Below are positions 1-8,487 of a stretch of 64,000 nucleotides of DNA, in pieces; within the stretch, counting starts at the first letter, position 1, and each line of letters starts with the position of its first letter. Made by a program: the position numbers and the translations under genes. Source of the stretch: Haladaptatus salinisoli (GTDB taxonomy: Archaea > Halobacteriota > Halobacteria > Halobacteriales > Haladaptataceae); NCBI RefSeq assembly GCF_020614375.1, contig NZ_CP085330.1, forward strand, positions 248,001-312,000, given 5' to 3'. Under the pieces are notes generated by a model. The model was given only the letters and a program-made list of their open reading frames with translations, ran no database searches and was not told the DNA's origin.

Positions 1-67
1 AATTATCCCAAACTACCGTCGATTTTCGGTCTTCACTTGATTCATATATTGTTGTGTGATATCCGGA

Positions 68-220
68 TTATTTTATTGTGAGCTTAGAGAGGTAGAGATT
101 CTTAGCCGTTGAGGAAGGGTTCGTCAGCAAGTAAACCAGTTTGAGGAGCACGAGAACGGACATTGCAATCGTCGCGACGACACCGTAGCCGAATCCCGCT
201 CGCAGTCTATGTCCTGTCAT
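68..220 (-). CDS. Small membrane protein, probably truncated
   Basis: Reading from ATG at 220 gives a 50-residue protein starting MTGHRLRAGFGYGVVATIAM, followed by one hydrophobic helix (about residues 11-32) and a short polar tail. The N-terminus resembles multi-helix haloarchaeal membrane proteins of the DUF6789 type, which are usually well over 100 residues, so this may be a truncated copy. The flanks contain no other part of such a gene. Family assignment is inference; the open frame and helix are seen directly. Confidence 0.4.
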   Translation of the reverse strand: MTGHRLRAGFGYGVVATIAMSVLVLLKLVYLLTNPSSTAKNLYLSKLTIK

Positions 221-304
221 ACTCACGGAGACTCCGAGCGACCAAATAAGGCTAAGACAAGCTCAGACTGACGGACTGAACGATCCACACCAGGTGAGTG
301 CAAC

Positions 305-498
305 CTAACCCAGTCGGCGATCCACGGGATGCCAGATGGCGTCGAAATCAGTCACCAAGACAAGGATCCCCATCGCTCCGACGAGGACGCTGAGGTTCTT
401 CCAGTCAGGCCCGACGTACAGTATCGCCACGAGCATCACCGGAATCAGGATAGGGCCGCGAGTCGTTCCCCAACGCCGACGAGGAGGAGTACAACAAG
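305..498 (-). pseudogene. Remnant of a small membrane protein (frameshift)
   Basis: The last 54 codons before the stop at 305 encode a hydrophobic stretch ending DFDAIWHPVDRRLG, which looks like a genuine membrane-protein C-terminus. Upstream, an adjacent frame encodes another hydrophobic run (LVVLLLVGVGERLAA), so one frameshift near 460 seems to have split the gene. No start codon in either frame gives a complete product. I do not recognise the family. Confidence 0.4.
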
Positions 499-528
499 TG
501 ACCCTTCCGGGGAACGTCGCAAACGTGT

Positions 529-750
529 TTGTGTGCCCTCTGTCGCACGTTCGGAGAGGATATACATGCACTCGAAGGAACGGAATACGAGGGGTGGGAG
601 GTCGAGTCACTACGAACGGAGTTGATCCATACTTATCTGCCGTATCTGGAAGATCGGAAGGTTCTCGAATACGACGCACGGTCAGAGATGGTTCGGTATC
701 ATAGCCATCCGACAGTTAAAGCTGCTCTCGAAACAATCAACGATCAATAA
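529..750 (+). pseudogene. C-terminal fragment of a DUF7344 winged-helix protein
   Basis: The frame encodes the end of a DUF7344 domain: LRTELIHTYLPYLEDRKVLEYD followed by a RYHSHP-type strand is the usual 'H..LPkLe..g.veYD' core of this haloarchaeal winged-helix family. The first half (the HxRRR-containing helices) is missing, and the sequence before 529 does not continue the domain in this frame. Compare the complete copy at 1424-1783. Probably not functional. Confidence 0.6.
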
Positions 751-1016
751 CGTTACTGACTGAGCTTTTGCAGAAAAAATCGTAACTGATACAGTCGCTG
801 CCTCAAACAGCCTACAGAAGAGTATGAGATATGAAACGATACAACAAGAGTCTCATTGTTGGCGTTCGACTGGATAAGATCCGAATTTCATCCAAAATAT
901 GGTGCGTGATTGTAGTACTCTCGGAAATAGTGGATACCGATGAGAGTATATTCCTATGGTGCTTCTCTCTTGAACGGGGATTGCAAGCACCCTGACATTG
1001 AATCTCCGTGATACTA

Positions 1017-1235
1017 ATGGATCCTACTGACAATCTCAAAGAGGTGAGTGCAGCAACAGTCGCCTTTGAAAATGATCTGAAAGCACTCATCTTGGGGGCC
1101 TTCGCAGATGGAGCAGCAATCGAAGGGACGTGGGAAATTACTCTCCCCGTCAACGATGCGCCGAATTGGACGGTCGAAATTGCCAAGGTCCGTACTGATG
1201 TTCCCACATACGATTCTGAGTTTATCGAAGAATAA
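1017..1235 (+). CDS. Small conserved haloarchaeal protein, unknown function
   Basis: A 72-residue acidic protein starting MDPTDNLKEVSAATVAFEND and ending EFIEE. The ATG at 1017 is preferred over the in-frame GTG at 1008. No signal peptide, membrane helix or metal-binding motif is visible; the central part (ADGAAIEGTWEITLPVNDAP) suggests a small alpha/beta fold. I recall similar short haloarchaeal proteins but cannot name a function. It stands alone between a DUF7344 fragment and an intact DUF7344 gene. Confidence 0.6.
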   Translation: MDPTDNLKEVSAATVAFENDLKALILGAFADGAAIEGTWEITLPVNDAPNWTVEIAKVRTDVPTYDSEFIEE

Positions 1236-1423
1236 GCACTACGATAAATCGTGTCCAATGAGGGAGGACAGATTATGGCAACTGATGTATTACACCATTG
1301 TTAGTTAACAGATTGCGAATCTTTAAGCATCGGTACTTCATATCAGCACCTACTCCGCTGAAGTCGGAGAGAAGCTGGCGAGTCGTGTGTTGTGGCGTAG
1401 GCTGAGTATGTGCTAAGAAGATT

Positions 1424-1783
1424 ATGAAGACTGAAACGCCAAATGCATCGACAAGCAGCACTGCCACGGGTGAACTCACTCCGACAACCATTTTCGATCT
1501 CCTCGCAAATGACCATCGACGATATACGCTTCATTACCTCTCACAAAAAGTCGGGGCAATCTCACTCGGCGATCTCGCAGAACAGATCGCTATCTGGGAA
1601 GATGCACCCACGTACGAGCAATACGAGCGTATCCTCACCGGCCTTCACCACAGGCATCTCCCGAAGTTGGTTGCTGCTGGGATCGTGCACTACGATGTAG
1701 AAGCCGAGTCGATTGAGCTCCTAGAGACTGCTGATCCGCTACTACCTCATCTCAAGCTCGTCGCGCCGACTGATATTCAGTAA
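1424..1783 (+). CDS. DUF7344 winged-helix domain protein
   Basis: A 119-residue protein with a low-complexity Ser/Thr start and one DUF7344 domain from about residue 20 to 105. The hallmarks are FDLLANDHRRYTLHYL in the first helix, the acidic LAEQIAIWED helix, and HHRHLPKLVAAGIVHYD in the wing. This haloarchaeal family is predicted to bind DNA. There is no membrane partner next to it, unlike the pair at 53825-54977. The ATG at 1424 follows an AAGAAGATT stretch with no strong ribosome site. Confidence 0.8.
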   Translation: MKTETPNASTSSTATGELTPTTIFDLLANDHRRYTLHYLSQKVGAISLGDLAEQIAIWEDAPTYEQYERILTGLHHRHLPKLVAAGIVHYDVEAESIELLETADPLLPHLKLVAPTDIQ

Positions 1784-1910
1784 CGATCAAATTATCACTC
1801 TTCTTCATGCCCCGTAATGGAGAATCTTACTTTTGGGGACGTTCGCTGGTCGGTGATCTTCAAGGCCGTCAGTTGCCATGACATAGATAAAAAAAGGACA
1901 GAAGCGAGAA

Positions 1911-2239
1911 TTAGTTTGGCAATTCATTGCGACCTGCACGAACGCACGGGAAGCACGGGAAACCACTAAGGCCGTCACGGTCGCAGTCTACTGACGATTC
2001 GTCGTCTCAGCGTCGTTGGTGTCGTCAATATCGTCGTCTTCGCTGTCCTCCGACGGGAAGGCCTCCAGCGTCCCGTCGTCAGTCGCGTTCTTGACGCCAG
2101 CCATGACCTTGCAGAATGCGTTCTGGTGAACGTGGTGCGTGTAGGTGCACGCCATCGCGTCGTCCGTCACGTCGTCTAGCGTGACGACGTAGTGGTGTTC
2201 AACGGGCTTGTCGTTGCTCTCGTTGGTCACTTCAACCAT
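1911..2239 (-). pseudogene. Frameshifted Cys-rich (SWIM-like zinc finger) small protein
   Basis: From ATG at 2239 the first frame reads MVEVTNESNDKPVEHHYVV, then a Cys/His region (ACTYTHHVHQNAFCK) and an acidic tail, and stops at 1988. In the adjacent frame immediately after lies DCDRDGLSGFPCFPCVRAG, ending at TAA 1911-1913, which is the typical C-terminus of this haloarchaeal SWIM-like family. A single indel near 1990-2005 would join them. Upstream, the frame reads EQFSYNVEAPRM back to an in-frame TAG at 2273-2275, so the N-terminus may be damaged too. The family identity is from memory; the frame relationship is seen directly. Confidence 0.6.
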
Positions 2240-2501
2240 CCTAGGGGCTTCGACGTTGTAGGAGAATTGTTCCTACTGTGCGCGTTTCTGTATTGTCTCG
2301 TCAGCGTCACGGGCTACGGATTGTTTTGTACTCACGGTTTTTCGCTCTAGTTTCAGAAGACCAGTACCGGATGTGCCATCACCCGGCGCGTTTCGACACG
2401 GCCGGGGCGCTGTTCTTTCTACCAAGTACTATGTGAAAGATGGTACGAAAAGCGCTAATATACTACGCAGTTTGACTAGACCAGTCGGGTCTCACACGTG
2501 C

Positions 2502-2876
2502 TCATGGTTGGAACGTGAGCAACTCGGGAATCATGACGACGAGTCCGGCCACGAGGAAGACCGCCGCTGGGATTGATGCCGAAAGTGGATCGTCGACCCG
2601 AACAAGATGCGTCAGGATCGCCCCGATCATCGTCGTAGCGATCAAGAAACCACCCAGGACACCGAGTATTGGTGCGAATACGAGCCCAGCGAGTAGCCCG
2701 AGACCACCAAGAACCTCAACACCGCCAGTCACGATGAGGAACCACTGTGGGTACCCAAACTGGTCGAATTGCGTTGTATGGAAGTCAGTGCGAATGAACT
2801 TCACGCCGCCCGAGGCCAACATGATGAGTCCAAGTAGTCCTTGTATGACGAGAATGGCCGTTTCAATTGTGCTCAT
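2502..2876 (-). CDS. DoxX family membrane protein
   Basis: A 124-residue protein with four hydrophobic segments (about residues 6-24, 45-65, 70-88, 100-120), the size and layout of DoxX/DoxD-like proteins. The loop GGVKFIRTDFHTTQFDQFGYPQWFL before helix 2 is the conserved DoxX region. Family members are linked to thiosulfate:quinone oxidation or redox stress, but most, including this one, have no tested function. An upstream in-frame ATG at 2882 would add two residues. The next gene upstream is an HTH_10 regulator on the same strand. Confidence 0.85.
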   Translation of the reverse strand: MSTIETAILVIQGLLGLIMLASGGVKFIRTDFHTTQFDQFGYPQWFLIVTGGVEVLGGLGLLAGLVFAPILGVLGGFLIATTMIGAILTHLVRVDDPLSASIPAAVFLVAGLVVMIPELLTFQP

Positions 2877-3026
2877 AGGCATTTGCGACTAAGGCAGCGG
2901 CAGGAATCAGGATGCTCCACCATATATGGGGTCGGCTATATACTGAGGAGCAACTCACTGCATGAAATGAAGACCGAATAGTCAACACTCTCTCTCCATG
3001 GATGAGGACTACTCTCGTGAGAAAGC

Positions 3027-3677
3027 TCACGGGACGAGTTCAGCAAAGATTGTCGCTTGGGCTTTTCGGAGGTGCTCGCCCACAGTTTCGGGGCCACAGC
3101 CGAGTTCTTCGCCAATATCTTTGTAGGTGGCTGTTCGTGGATCTTGAAAATAGCCTAGTTTGAGTGCAACCGTCACTGTCTCCTGTTGGCGTTCGGTCAA
3201 TTGTTCGAACAGCCGTGTGGTCGATGGAGAATACTCGCCAATGGCTTCGACAGTGAGGTCGAAAGTTTCAGGAATCTCTGTGAGCGCCGTTTGGATCGTC
3301 TGTTGCTCTCCCAGCAGTGTTACCCGCAAGTCGTCGTCTTCGGTGAATGTCATCGGAGTATCGACAACGAGTCCGTGCGTCTGTACGATGGAGTGGAACG
3401 TTGTAGCGGTCTCGCTCCATTTCTGGTGAACGTACGCATAGAGACTGCGATCCACCTCAGAGAGATCATACGCAAGAACATCAGAATGAGCATCCAGTAA
3501 TGCCTCCGCTCGCTCGCGATTTCCGTCGAATTGGACGAGAAGCACACCGGTTCCGTCATCGAGCATCCGTATGTGATCTAGTGTTCGCCGCTTCACTACC
3601 GAATCGTTGGCAAACGCTTGTACGATGGGATCATATGCAGACTCAGTGGAAGTGAGAAGGATTGTCACAAATCTCAT
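3027..3677 (-). CDS. HTH_10 (bacterio-opsin activator type) transcription regulator
   Basis: A 216-residue regulator. The C-terminal 60 residues form the HTH_10 helix-turn-helix: LTERQQETVTVALKLGYFQDPR, then the GEELGCGPETVGEHLRKA recognition helix. The N-terminal 150 residues (MRFVTILL..., with paired beta strands) match the N-terminal domain often found before HTH_10 in haloarchaea and presumably sense a signal. The start at MRF is chosen because the paralogue at 5237 begins the same way (MRYITVL). It may control the adjacent DoxX gene or the membrane protein at 3798. Confidence 0.85.
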   Translation of the reverse strand: MRFVTILLTSTESAYDPIVQAFANDSVVKRRTLDHIRMLDDGTGVLLVQFDGNRERAEALLDAHSDVLAYDLSEVDRSLYAYVHQKWSETATTFHSIVQTHGLVVDTPMTFTEDDDLRVTLLGEQQTIQTALTEIPETFDLTVEAIGEYSPSTTRLFEQLTERQQETVTVALKLGYFQDPRTATYKDIGEELGCGPETVGEHLRKAQATIFAELVP

Positions 3678-3797
3678 GTTGAAGAGAATGACCTGCAACA
3701 GCAAATGGTTTTAGTGAGGCCACTGTGCCTCGATTCTGTCGTTGATCCCGTGGATTCGATATCTCAGTAAATGTCCCTGTCCAACCAAACTCTGAGA

Positions 3798-4940
3798 TCA
3801 GTTTTCACCCGTTATCGTCCTGCCCAGCCCACAGTACCGACACCGGCCTCGTCTGCGGTAGTAGTACGCGAGCGCCGCCACCCCGAGTGCGGCTCCCCAG
3901 ATGGGCCACAACAGTACCGGACCAATGGCTGCCCAGCCGTCAGTGAGAGTGAAGAAGGATGTACCGAGTACCGTCTTGCGTACGAACATCAGGCCAGCAG
4001 TGGTCACCAAGACAGAAACTAGTGAGGCGGGAACGACCGCCAACCAGATGGGAACCCGCGTTCCAGCTAGGCGTGGGAGCCAGCGGGGAAAGGTCTCGCC
4101 CCACGGCTGGATGAGCCCGAGTGTGAGAATCGCGCCGCCAAGCGCTACCGTGCTAAGAGCTACTCCTGACCAGAGCCCCCCACTGGCCTGGCCCGTGCGA
4201 AGGATTTCCTCGGAGATACCTAACGGGATGCCCAGTTCCCACGCTAACCGTGTTGTGGCATACAAGAGGGGCACAATGACTGCGACGACGGTAGCCCATC
4301 TACCCCACCGTGCTGCCGCGGCTGGCGTCGTCCATCCGGTATCGCTGTCAGTGCGCCCGCAATTCCCGCAGGCGTTCCTGCTCCGGCGCTGGTAGGCGAC
4401 GGCCGCTGCAATCCACAAGAATCCACCTCCTATGAGGATGAATTGATTCACCACCGGCCAGGGTATGGCGTCGAAGAAGTTCTCTGACGGCCAGCCGAAG
4501 GGCGCGCCGATCAATACGATAGGTACGAGAGCCGTGGCGAGGAGTCCGCGGGCATCGGGCACCACCAGCAATAGCACGGCTCCGAAACTCCACGCGATGG
4601 TGAGGAGCACTGTCCGCGAGAATCCATGCCCCCACGTCCGGGCCATCGCAAGCGCCACCACCGCACCGACCAGCCCCATTGCAGTAATCACTGGCGCAGC
4701 AGTCTCAACCTGTACACCCGCCATAATTGATAACGTAGCTCCTCCCGGGTCGTTCTCAGCCCCGAATGGAAATCCACTACCACCGAACGTCCAGTATATT
4801 CCGAGCGCGCCGTATATCAACGACCAAACGCTGGCTGCATATGCAACCCACGCTGGCCACCGTACTAGTGTGTGAGAGACCCTTCTCGCGCTGTTTGCCA
4901 TCTTGTCGTGGAATAGGTCAGTCATCAGTCGTTTCCTCAT
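3798..4940 (-). CDS. Multi-spanning membrane protein with two CxxC pairs
   Basis: A 380-residue protein with about nine to ten hydrophobic helices. A cytosolic-looking loop carries CGNCGR near residue 192 and the C-terminus carries CRYCGLG near residue 370, so the two CxxC pairs could together hold a zinc ion or react to redox state. Alternative starts exist at codons 6 and 14. It sits between two HTH_10 paralogues, which suggests it belongs to a sensing unit with them. I do not recognise a characterised family; similar proteins occur in actinobacteria and haloarchaea as hypothetical membrane proteins. Confidence 0.75.
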   Translation of the reverse strand: MRKRLMTDLFHDKMANSARRVSHTLVRWPAWVAYAASVWSLIYGALGIYWTFGGSGFPFGAENDPGGATLSIMAGVQVETAAPVITAMGLVGAVVALAMARTWGHGFSRTVLLTIAWSFGAVLLLVVPDARGLLATALVPIVLIGAPFGWPSENFFDAIPWPVVNQFILIGGGFLWIAAAVAYQRRSRNACGNCGRTDSDTGWTTPAAAARWGRWATVVAVIVPLLYATTRLAWELGIPLGISEEILRTGQASGGLWSGVALSTVALGGAILTLGLIQPWGETFPRWLPRLAGTRVPIWLAVVPASLVSVLVTTAGLMFVRKTVLGTSFFTLTDGWAAIGPVLLWPIWGAALGVAALAYYYRRRGRCRYCGLGRTITGEN

Positions 4941-5236
4941 CGTTTCTTACTGAAGCCGATCTGTTCGCCGAGCTGGCTTGCATATCGTCAACCACACTGG
5001 TGTAAACACAGTGAATAGTTCCTCTCATTATGGTTATCCCTCTTGTACTCATAAAGAAATCTGGAAAGGGCATGTGAATGGTGCCGAAGTTCTTCGGCAG
5101 TTTTTATATTGCCAGCGGCGTTCGCGTTTCTAAGAGATGGTGATAGGAGGATGGGTGCTAGGCTTACCAACAGATCGATGATTTATCAACACGCTGTACA
5201 CCGCGTTCCGATGGTCATCCATTCGAGAGATTACCC

Positions 5237-5878
5237 TTGAGATACATAACTGTCTTAACGGACCCAGGTGACCGGAAATTCGTCTCTCCTTTCGCTTCTC
5301 TGAGCAGGAATGTAGTGGCACGCGAATACCTATACCATTTCAATTTATTGGATGACGGGACGGTTGTCCTTCTCTATCAACTTCAGGGTGATCTGGACCA
5401 CGCGAGGGCAACGTTCGCTGCAAGCTCGACAGTAATACACTATGATGTCCCAGAGCAAGGGAACGGACTCACGTACCTACATTGTGAGATGCAAGAGCCA
5501 CTCACATCCTTCCTCTCGATACTACACGAAACGGATGTTCTTATGCCCATGCCGGTACAGTTCCTGAGCGATGACCGCTTGCGGGTGAAGTTTATTGGAG
5601 ATTACAAGCCACTGCAACGAATCCTTGAGAGAGTATCTGAGTTCGTCGATATAGAAATCGAGCAGGCCGGCGAGTATGTGTCCCCAGGTCACCTCAACTC
5701 AGTGCTCACTGATCGTCAGCATGAAATCCTGTCCACAGCCATCGAATACGGGTACTACGAAGTCCCACGACAAGCAACAATACAAGAAATCGCTGACGGA
5801 TTAGGGCTAAGTCAGGCAACAGTCGGCGAACATCTGCAGAAAATCGAAGCGAGAATTCTCTCTCAGGCCGTGCGGTAA
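5237..5878 (+). CDS. HTH_10 (bacterio-opsin activator type) transcription regulator
   Basis: A 213-residue paralogue of the regulator at 3027: same N-terminus (MRYITVLTDPGD), a middle beta-rich domain, and a C-terminal HTH_10 (LTDRQHEILSTAIEYGYYEVPR, then GLGLSQATVGEHLQKIEAR). The best start is TTG at 5237; no ATG fits. The two paralogues face opposite directions around the membrane protein at 3798, consistent with a local duplication followed by divergence of the sensor half. Confidence 0.85.
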   Translation: MRYITVLTDPGDRKFVSPFASLSRNVVAREYLYHFNLLDDGTVVLLYQLQGDLDHARATFAASSTVIHYDVPEQGNGLTYLHCEMQEPLTSFLSILHETDVLMPMPVQFLSDDRLRVKFIGDYKPLQRILERVSEFVDIEIEQAGEYVSPGHLNSVLTDRQHEILSTAIEYGYYEVPRQATIQEIADGLGLSQATVGEHLQKIEARILSQAVR

Positions 5879-5974
5879 CCCTCCTTATCAATTGGGGCAA
5901 CAGTGTGTTCTGTGGACTTCAGTTGGAAGTAAGTGTCGTAGTTCCAGTACGGTCCGGCAGAACTCAAACTCCAC

Positions 5975-6418
5975 TTAGCCGGAGTTGCGTGCTTTTTCGG
6001 TGCGATCTATGAAGTGTTCGATGAACTCTGGAACATCAGTTCGAGCTTTGATTTCATCATAGGAAAGCCAATGCACTGCAGCAACTTCATCGGGAGCTCG
6101 AGGATAGGCATTACCCGCTACGTATTCACAGAGAACGACAATATTGAGACAGCAAGTACCGTCATCGGCCTCGAACGTTGTGCTACAGATATACTCGATG
6201 TCTCCGACCTTGACACCGACTTCCTCATAGAGTTCTCGGGCAGCTGTTTTCTCGATCGTTTCTGTGCCGCCAGGCGACTGTTCGACTTTACCTCCTGGAA
6301 ACGCCAATAGGCCAGCAGCGTGGTCTTCATTTTCACCGCGTTCGATGAACAGATACTCATCATCTTTAACAACGACACCATCAACATTTACGACGTATCC
6401 ATATTCTTCAATCATCAT
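5975..6418 (-). CDS. Nudix hydrolase
   Basis: A 147-residue Nudix-fold pyrophosphohydrolase. The Nudix box is recognisable as GGKVE...GTETIEKTAARELYEEVGV (about residues 40-72), with the REL-EE-G catalytic helix intact. It is unusual in having about four extra residues (QSPG) in the loop between the GGKVE strand and the catalytic helix. The substrate, a nucleoside diphosphate linked to another moiety, cannot be read from the sequence. The start is MMIEEYGYV at 6418. It lies just downstream of a truncated membrane-protein gene on the same strand. Confidence 0.85.
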   Translation of the reverse strand: MMIEEYGYVVNVDGVVVKDDEYLFIERGENEDHAAGLLAFPGGKVEQSPGGTETIEKTAARELYEEVGVKVGDIEYICSTTFEADDGTCCLNIVVLCEYVAGNAYPRAPDEVAAVHWLSYDEIKARTDVPEFIEHFIDRTEKARNSG

Positions 6419-6470
6419 ATTGCACTGATCAGTATGATTTCCGTTGTTTTGATTTGCCTATTATCGATTC

Positions 6471-6791
6471 CTAGGACAAAAGAGTCCACCAAATACTGAT
6501 CCCAAGACTGTCGATGTACCCATAATCGAGTAATCGTAATCCCAGATAATTTGGATTGAACAACGACTGGGTTACGAATGCTTCTTCTATAATGGCATAT
6601 GTAAGACCGAGAAGCACCATGCTTAACCATCCAAGTTCAAATCGACGTACTGTTTCACGAATTAATAGAGCGCCACCGCCATAGAGAGGGTCAAGCGCCA
6701 ACAAGGCCCACAGCCATGTGATTGGTAGGTTACCTAGGAGGAATTCACCGATGTCGAAGGAAGTTGATGAACTGGCTCGGAATATCGACAT
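6471..6791 (-). pseudogene. N-terminal fragment of a membrane protein
   Basis: The 106 codons encode FLLGNLPITWLWALLALDPLYGGGALLIRETVRR and AIIEEAFVTQSLFNPNYLGLRLL-like segments, the first third of a membrane protein seen in bacteria as a roughly 250-300 residue protein. It stops at 6471 after SIWWTLLS, where the family would continue with several more helices; the Nudix gene occupies that space. I read this as a truncated remnant. Family recognition is from memory and unnamed. Confidence 0.5.
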
Positions 6792-6858
6792 TTCAACATC
6801 CGATCTTCACTTGATGAAGACCCTTTCTTCTAACCGTCCACGAGGCAGTCTTCCTCAC

Positions 6859-7062
6859 CTATTTCTCGTTCTTCGTCGGGTTCCCAAAACTTCCTGTGAG
6901 CCACGCACTGAGAAGGCGATCCTCGTTGACTTTGAGTGCATCTCGGATTTGTGGCCACGTAGGTTTGCGTTCGTTATTGCCCATTGCAGTGGAACGTCGA
7001 GCTTGAGCGACGATATCCGGACTACTACCGGAAACACGGTGTGCCGGATGGAAAAGAACACC
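6859..7062 (-). pseudogene. C-terminal remnant of an unidentified protein
   Basis: The frame is open from just after a TGA at 7063-7065 to TAG at 6859-6861 and reads FHPAHRVSGSSPDIVAQARR, then KPTWPQIRDALKVNEDRLLS and GSFGNPTKNEK. Codon choice and residue composition look like real coding sequence. The only ATG in frame (6984) would give 41 residues. The absence of a plausible start and the in-frame stop suggest the 3' end of a larger lost gene. I do not know the family. Confidence 0.3.
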
Positions 7063-7294
7063 TCATAGTGGGATCATAATTAACGCACATTTGAGTGAAT
7101 GAAAGAATTTAGACGATCATTACACTACTTCATTTATACACTCTTCGTCGAGAACTGTCGTAGCGTACCAGCTACCTTCGCTATTTCACTCCGGTCAAAG
7201 TGGAGCACTGAATGTACCACAGCGCCGCTGGACGATGCGGACGCGTACCGTGCCGTCGTCCTGAAGCAGCCAGCGCAGTTTATCGCCATTGTGC

Positions 7295-8287
7295 TTAGGG
7301 ATATTTGACGGATACCGCGGTATTGCTCTCATAAGCTTCCTTCGCTGCGTTGGCAACTGCTTGAGCGCGGGCACCGTCTTTGATGGTTGCTAGCATCTCA
7401 CCGTTACCGTCTATCGCTTCGGCGAACCGGTCGATTTGACGACGTACCGTTCCATCTATTCGATCGTTCACGATTGGCCAGTGACGGCTATCTGGATGGT
7501 CGTATCTATCACCGTGAACTGTTAGTGTATCACCGGGCGTCTCCACACTCGCCTTCCCATTCGTACCGACGATTTCGAACGCGGCTTCAATTCGCCCCGG
7601 CGTTTCAGACGGAAGCGTCCCATACCCCTCTAAGACACCGATTGCTCCGTCCTCGAATTCTAACAGCGATTGCGTTGCATCAGGAACGTCGATATCGGAT
7701 AGTTCACCACGTCGAGCGATGCTCGTTACACGAACCACTCGTCCTTGTGTGCTCCAAAGCATGGCGTCAATGTCGTGGATGTTCATGTAATAGAGCGGAT
7801 GCCCGCGCGCACCGATTCGACGAGATTCCTCGATTGTGATGCCACGTTTGGCCCGCACGGCGACGACATCGCCAAGTTCACCGGTGGTCACCGCCTCGCG
7901 CACTGCAGCGTACGCTGGATCATACCGAAGCACGAAACTCACGCCGGTGACCATATCCGTTCGAGTTTCCCGCTCAGCCAACGCTATGGCTTCGTCAATC
8001 GATTCGGTGATCGGTTTCTCTAGGAGGAGGTGAATTTCGTGGTCGAGTATCGCATTCGCTTGCTCAGCATGAACCGTTTCCGGCGTCGCGACAATCACAG
8101 CATCGACATCGAATACTTCCGAGTACTCTGTCTCTGCTCGATTCGCATCGTATCGCTCCGCGATGGCGTTCGCCCGGGAGGCATTAATATCGACGACCGC
8201 ATCGAGTTCGAGCGTTGGGTGTTCGCTCGCTGCACGCGCGTGGTTTTCACCCATGAATCCAGTTCCGATGACGGCGACCCGAGTCAC
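7295..8287 (-). CDS. Gfo/Idh/MocA family NAD(P)-dependent oxidoreductase
   Basis: A 330-residue enzyme with an N-terminal Rossmann fold (VAVIGTGFMGENHARA, about residues 3-18), the family EKP motif in LLLEKPITES (about 92-101), and a C-terminal Gfo/Idh/MocA beta-sheet domain with MNIHDIDAMLW carrying the usual H..D pair. Members oxidise or reduce sugars, inositols or sugar acids. The GTG start at 8287 overlaps the stop of the 40-codon reading frame before it (GTGA), indicating translational coupling. It lies in the minus-strand arm of the carbohydrate locus; a second family member ends the plus-strand operon. Confidence 0.85.
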   Translation of the reverse strand: MTRVAVIGTGFMGENHARAASEHPTLELDAVVDINASRANAIAERYDANRAETEYSEVFDVDAVIVATPETVHAEQANAILDHEIHLLLEKPITESIDEAIALAERETRTDMVTGVSFVLRYDPAYAAVREAVTTGELGDVVAVRAKRGITIEESRRIGARGHPLYYMNIHDIDAMLWSTQGRVVRVTSIARRGELSDIDVPDATQSLLEFEDGAIGVLEGYGTLPSETPGRIEAAFEIVGTNGKASVETPGDTLTVHGDRYDHPDSRHWPIVNDRIDGTVRRQIDRFAEAIDGNGEMLATIKDGARAQAVANAAKEAYESNTAVSVKYP

Positions 8288-8406
8288 GGGCGACCACCCT
8301 CCGCTTTTGCCATCCGTTCGAGTTCCGGAGTCGGTTCGAGTGGGATCACGAACGGCTCTTCGAGTGGTATTTCGTATGTGCGAGGTACAACGCGTTCGAT
8401 CTGCAT
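8284..8406 (-). CDS. 40-residue ORF resembling an enolase-superfamily N-terminus
   Basis: ATG at 8406 opens a 40-codon frame whose start (MQIERVVPRTYEIPLEEPF) strongly resembles the capping-domain N-terminus of mandelate-racemase/enolase superfamily sugar-acid dehydratases. It then runs through PTPELERMAKAEGGRP to a TGA that overlaps the oxidoreductase GTG. Either a dehydratase gene was deleted leaving this coupled leader, or it is a genuine tiny gene. The 4-base overlap means its translation probably feeds the oxidoreductase. Confidence 0.45.
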   Translation of the reverse strand: MQIERVVPRTYEIPLEEPFVIPLEPTPELERMAKAEGGRP

Positions 8407-8451
8407 GAGCGTCGTTCATCACCCGACAATATCAACATTGGTAACACACCG

Positions 8452-8464
8452 CGTGAACAGGTAA
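8452..8464 (-). promoter_or_regulatory. 13-bp repeat, upstream copy A (TTACCTGTTCACG)
   Basis: The minus strand reads TTACCTGTTCACG, identical to copy B at 9497-9509. It lies 45 bp upstream of the start at 8406. The position just beyond a haloarchaeal promoter fits an activator or repressor site shared by the two minus-strand units of the carbohydrate locus. Confidence 0.5.
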
Positions 8465-8487
8465 AATCAGCAAACTCGCGTACGGAT

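Noticed and set aside
7099..7308. 69-codon plus-strand open frame
   Set aside because: Mixed composition, overlaps the 3' end of the oxidoreductase and shows no conserved features.
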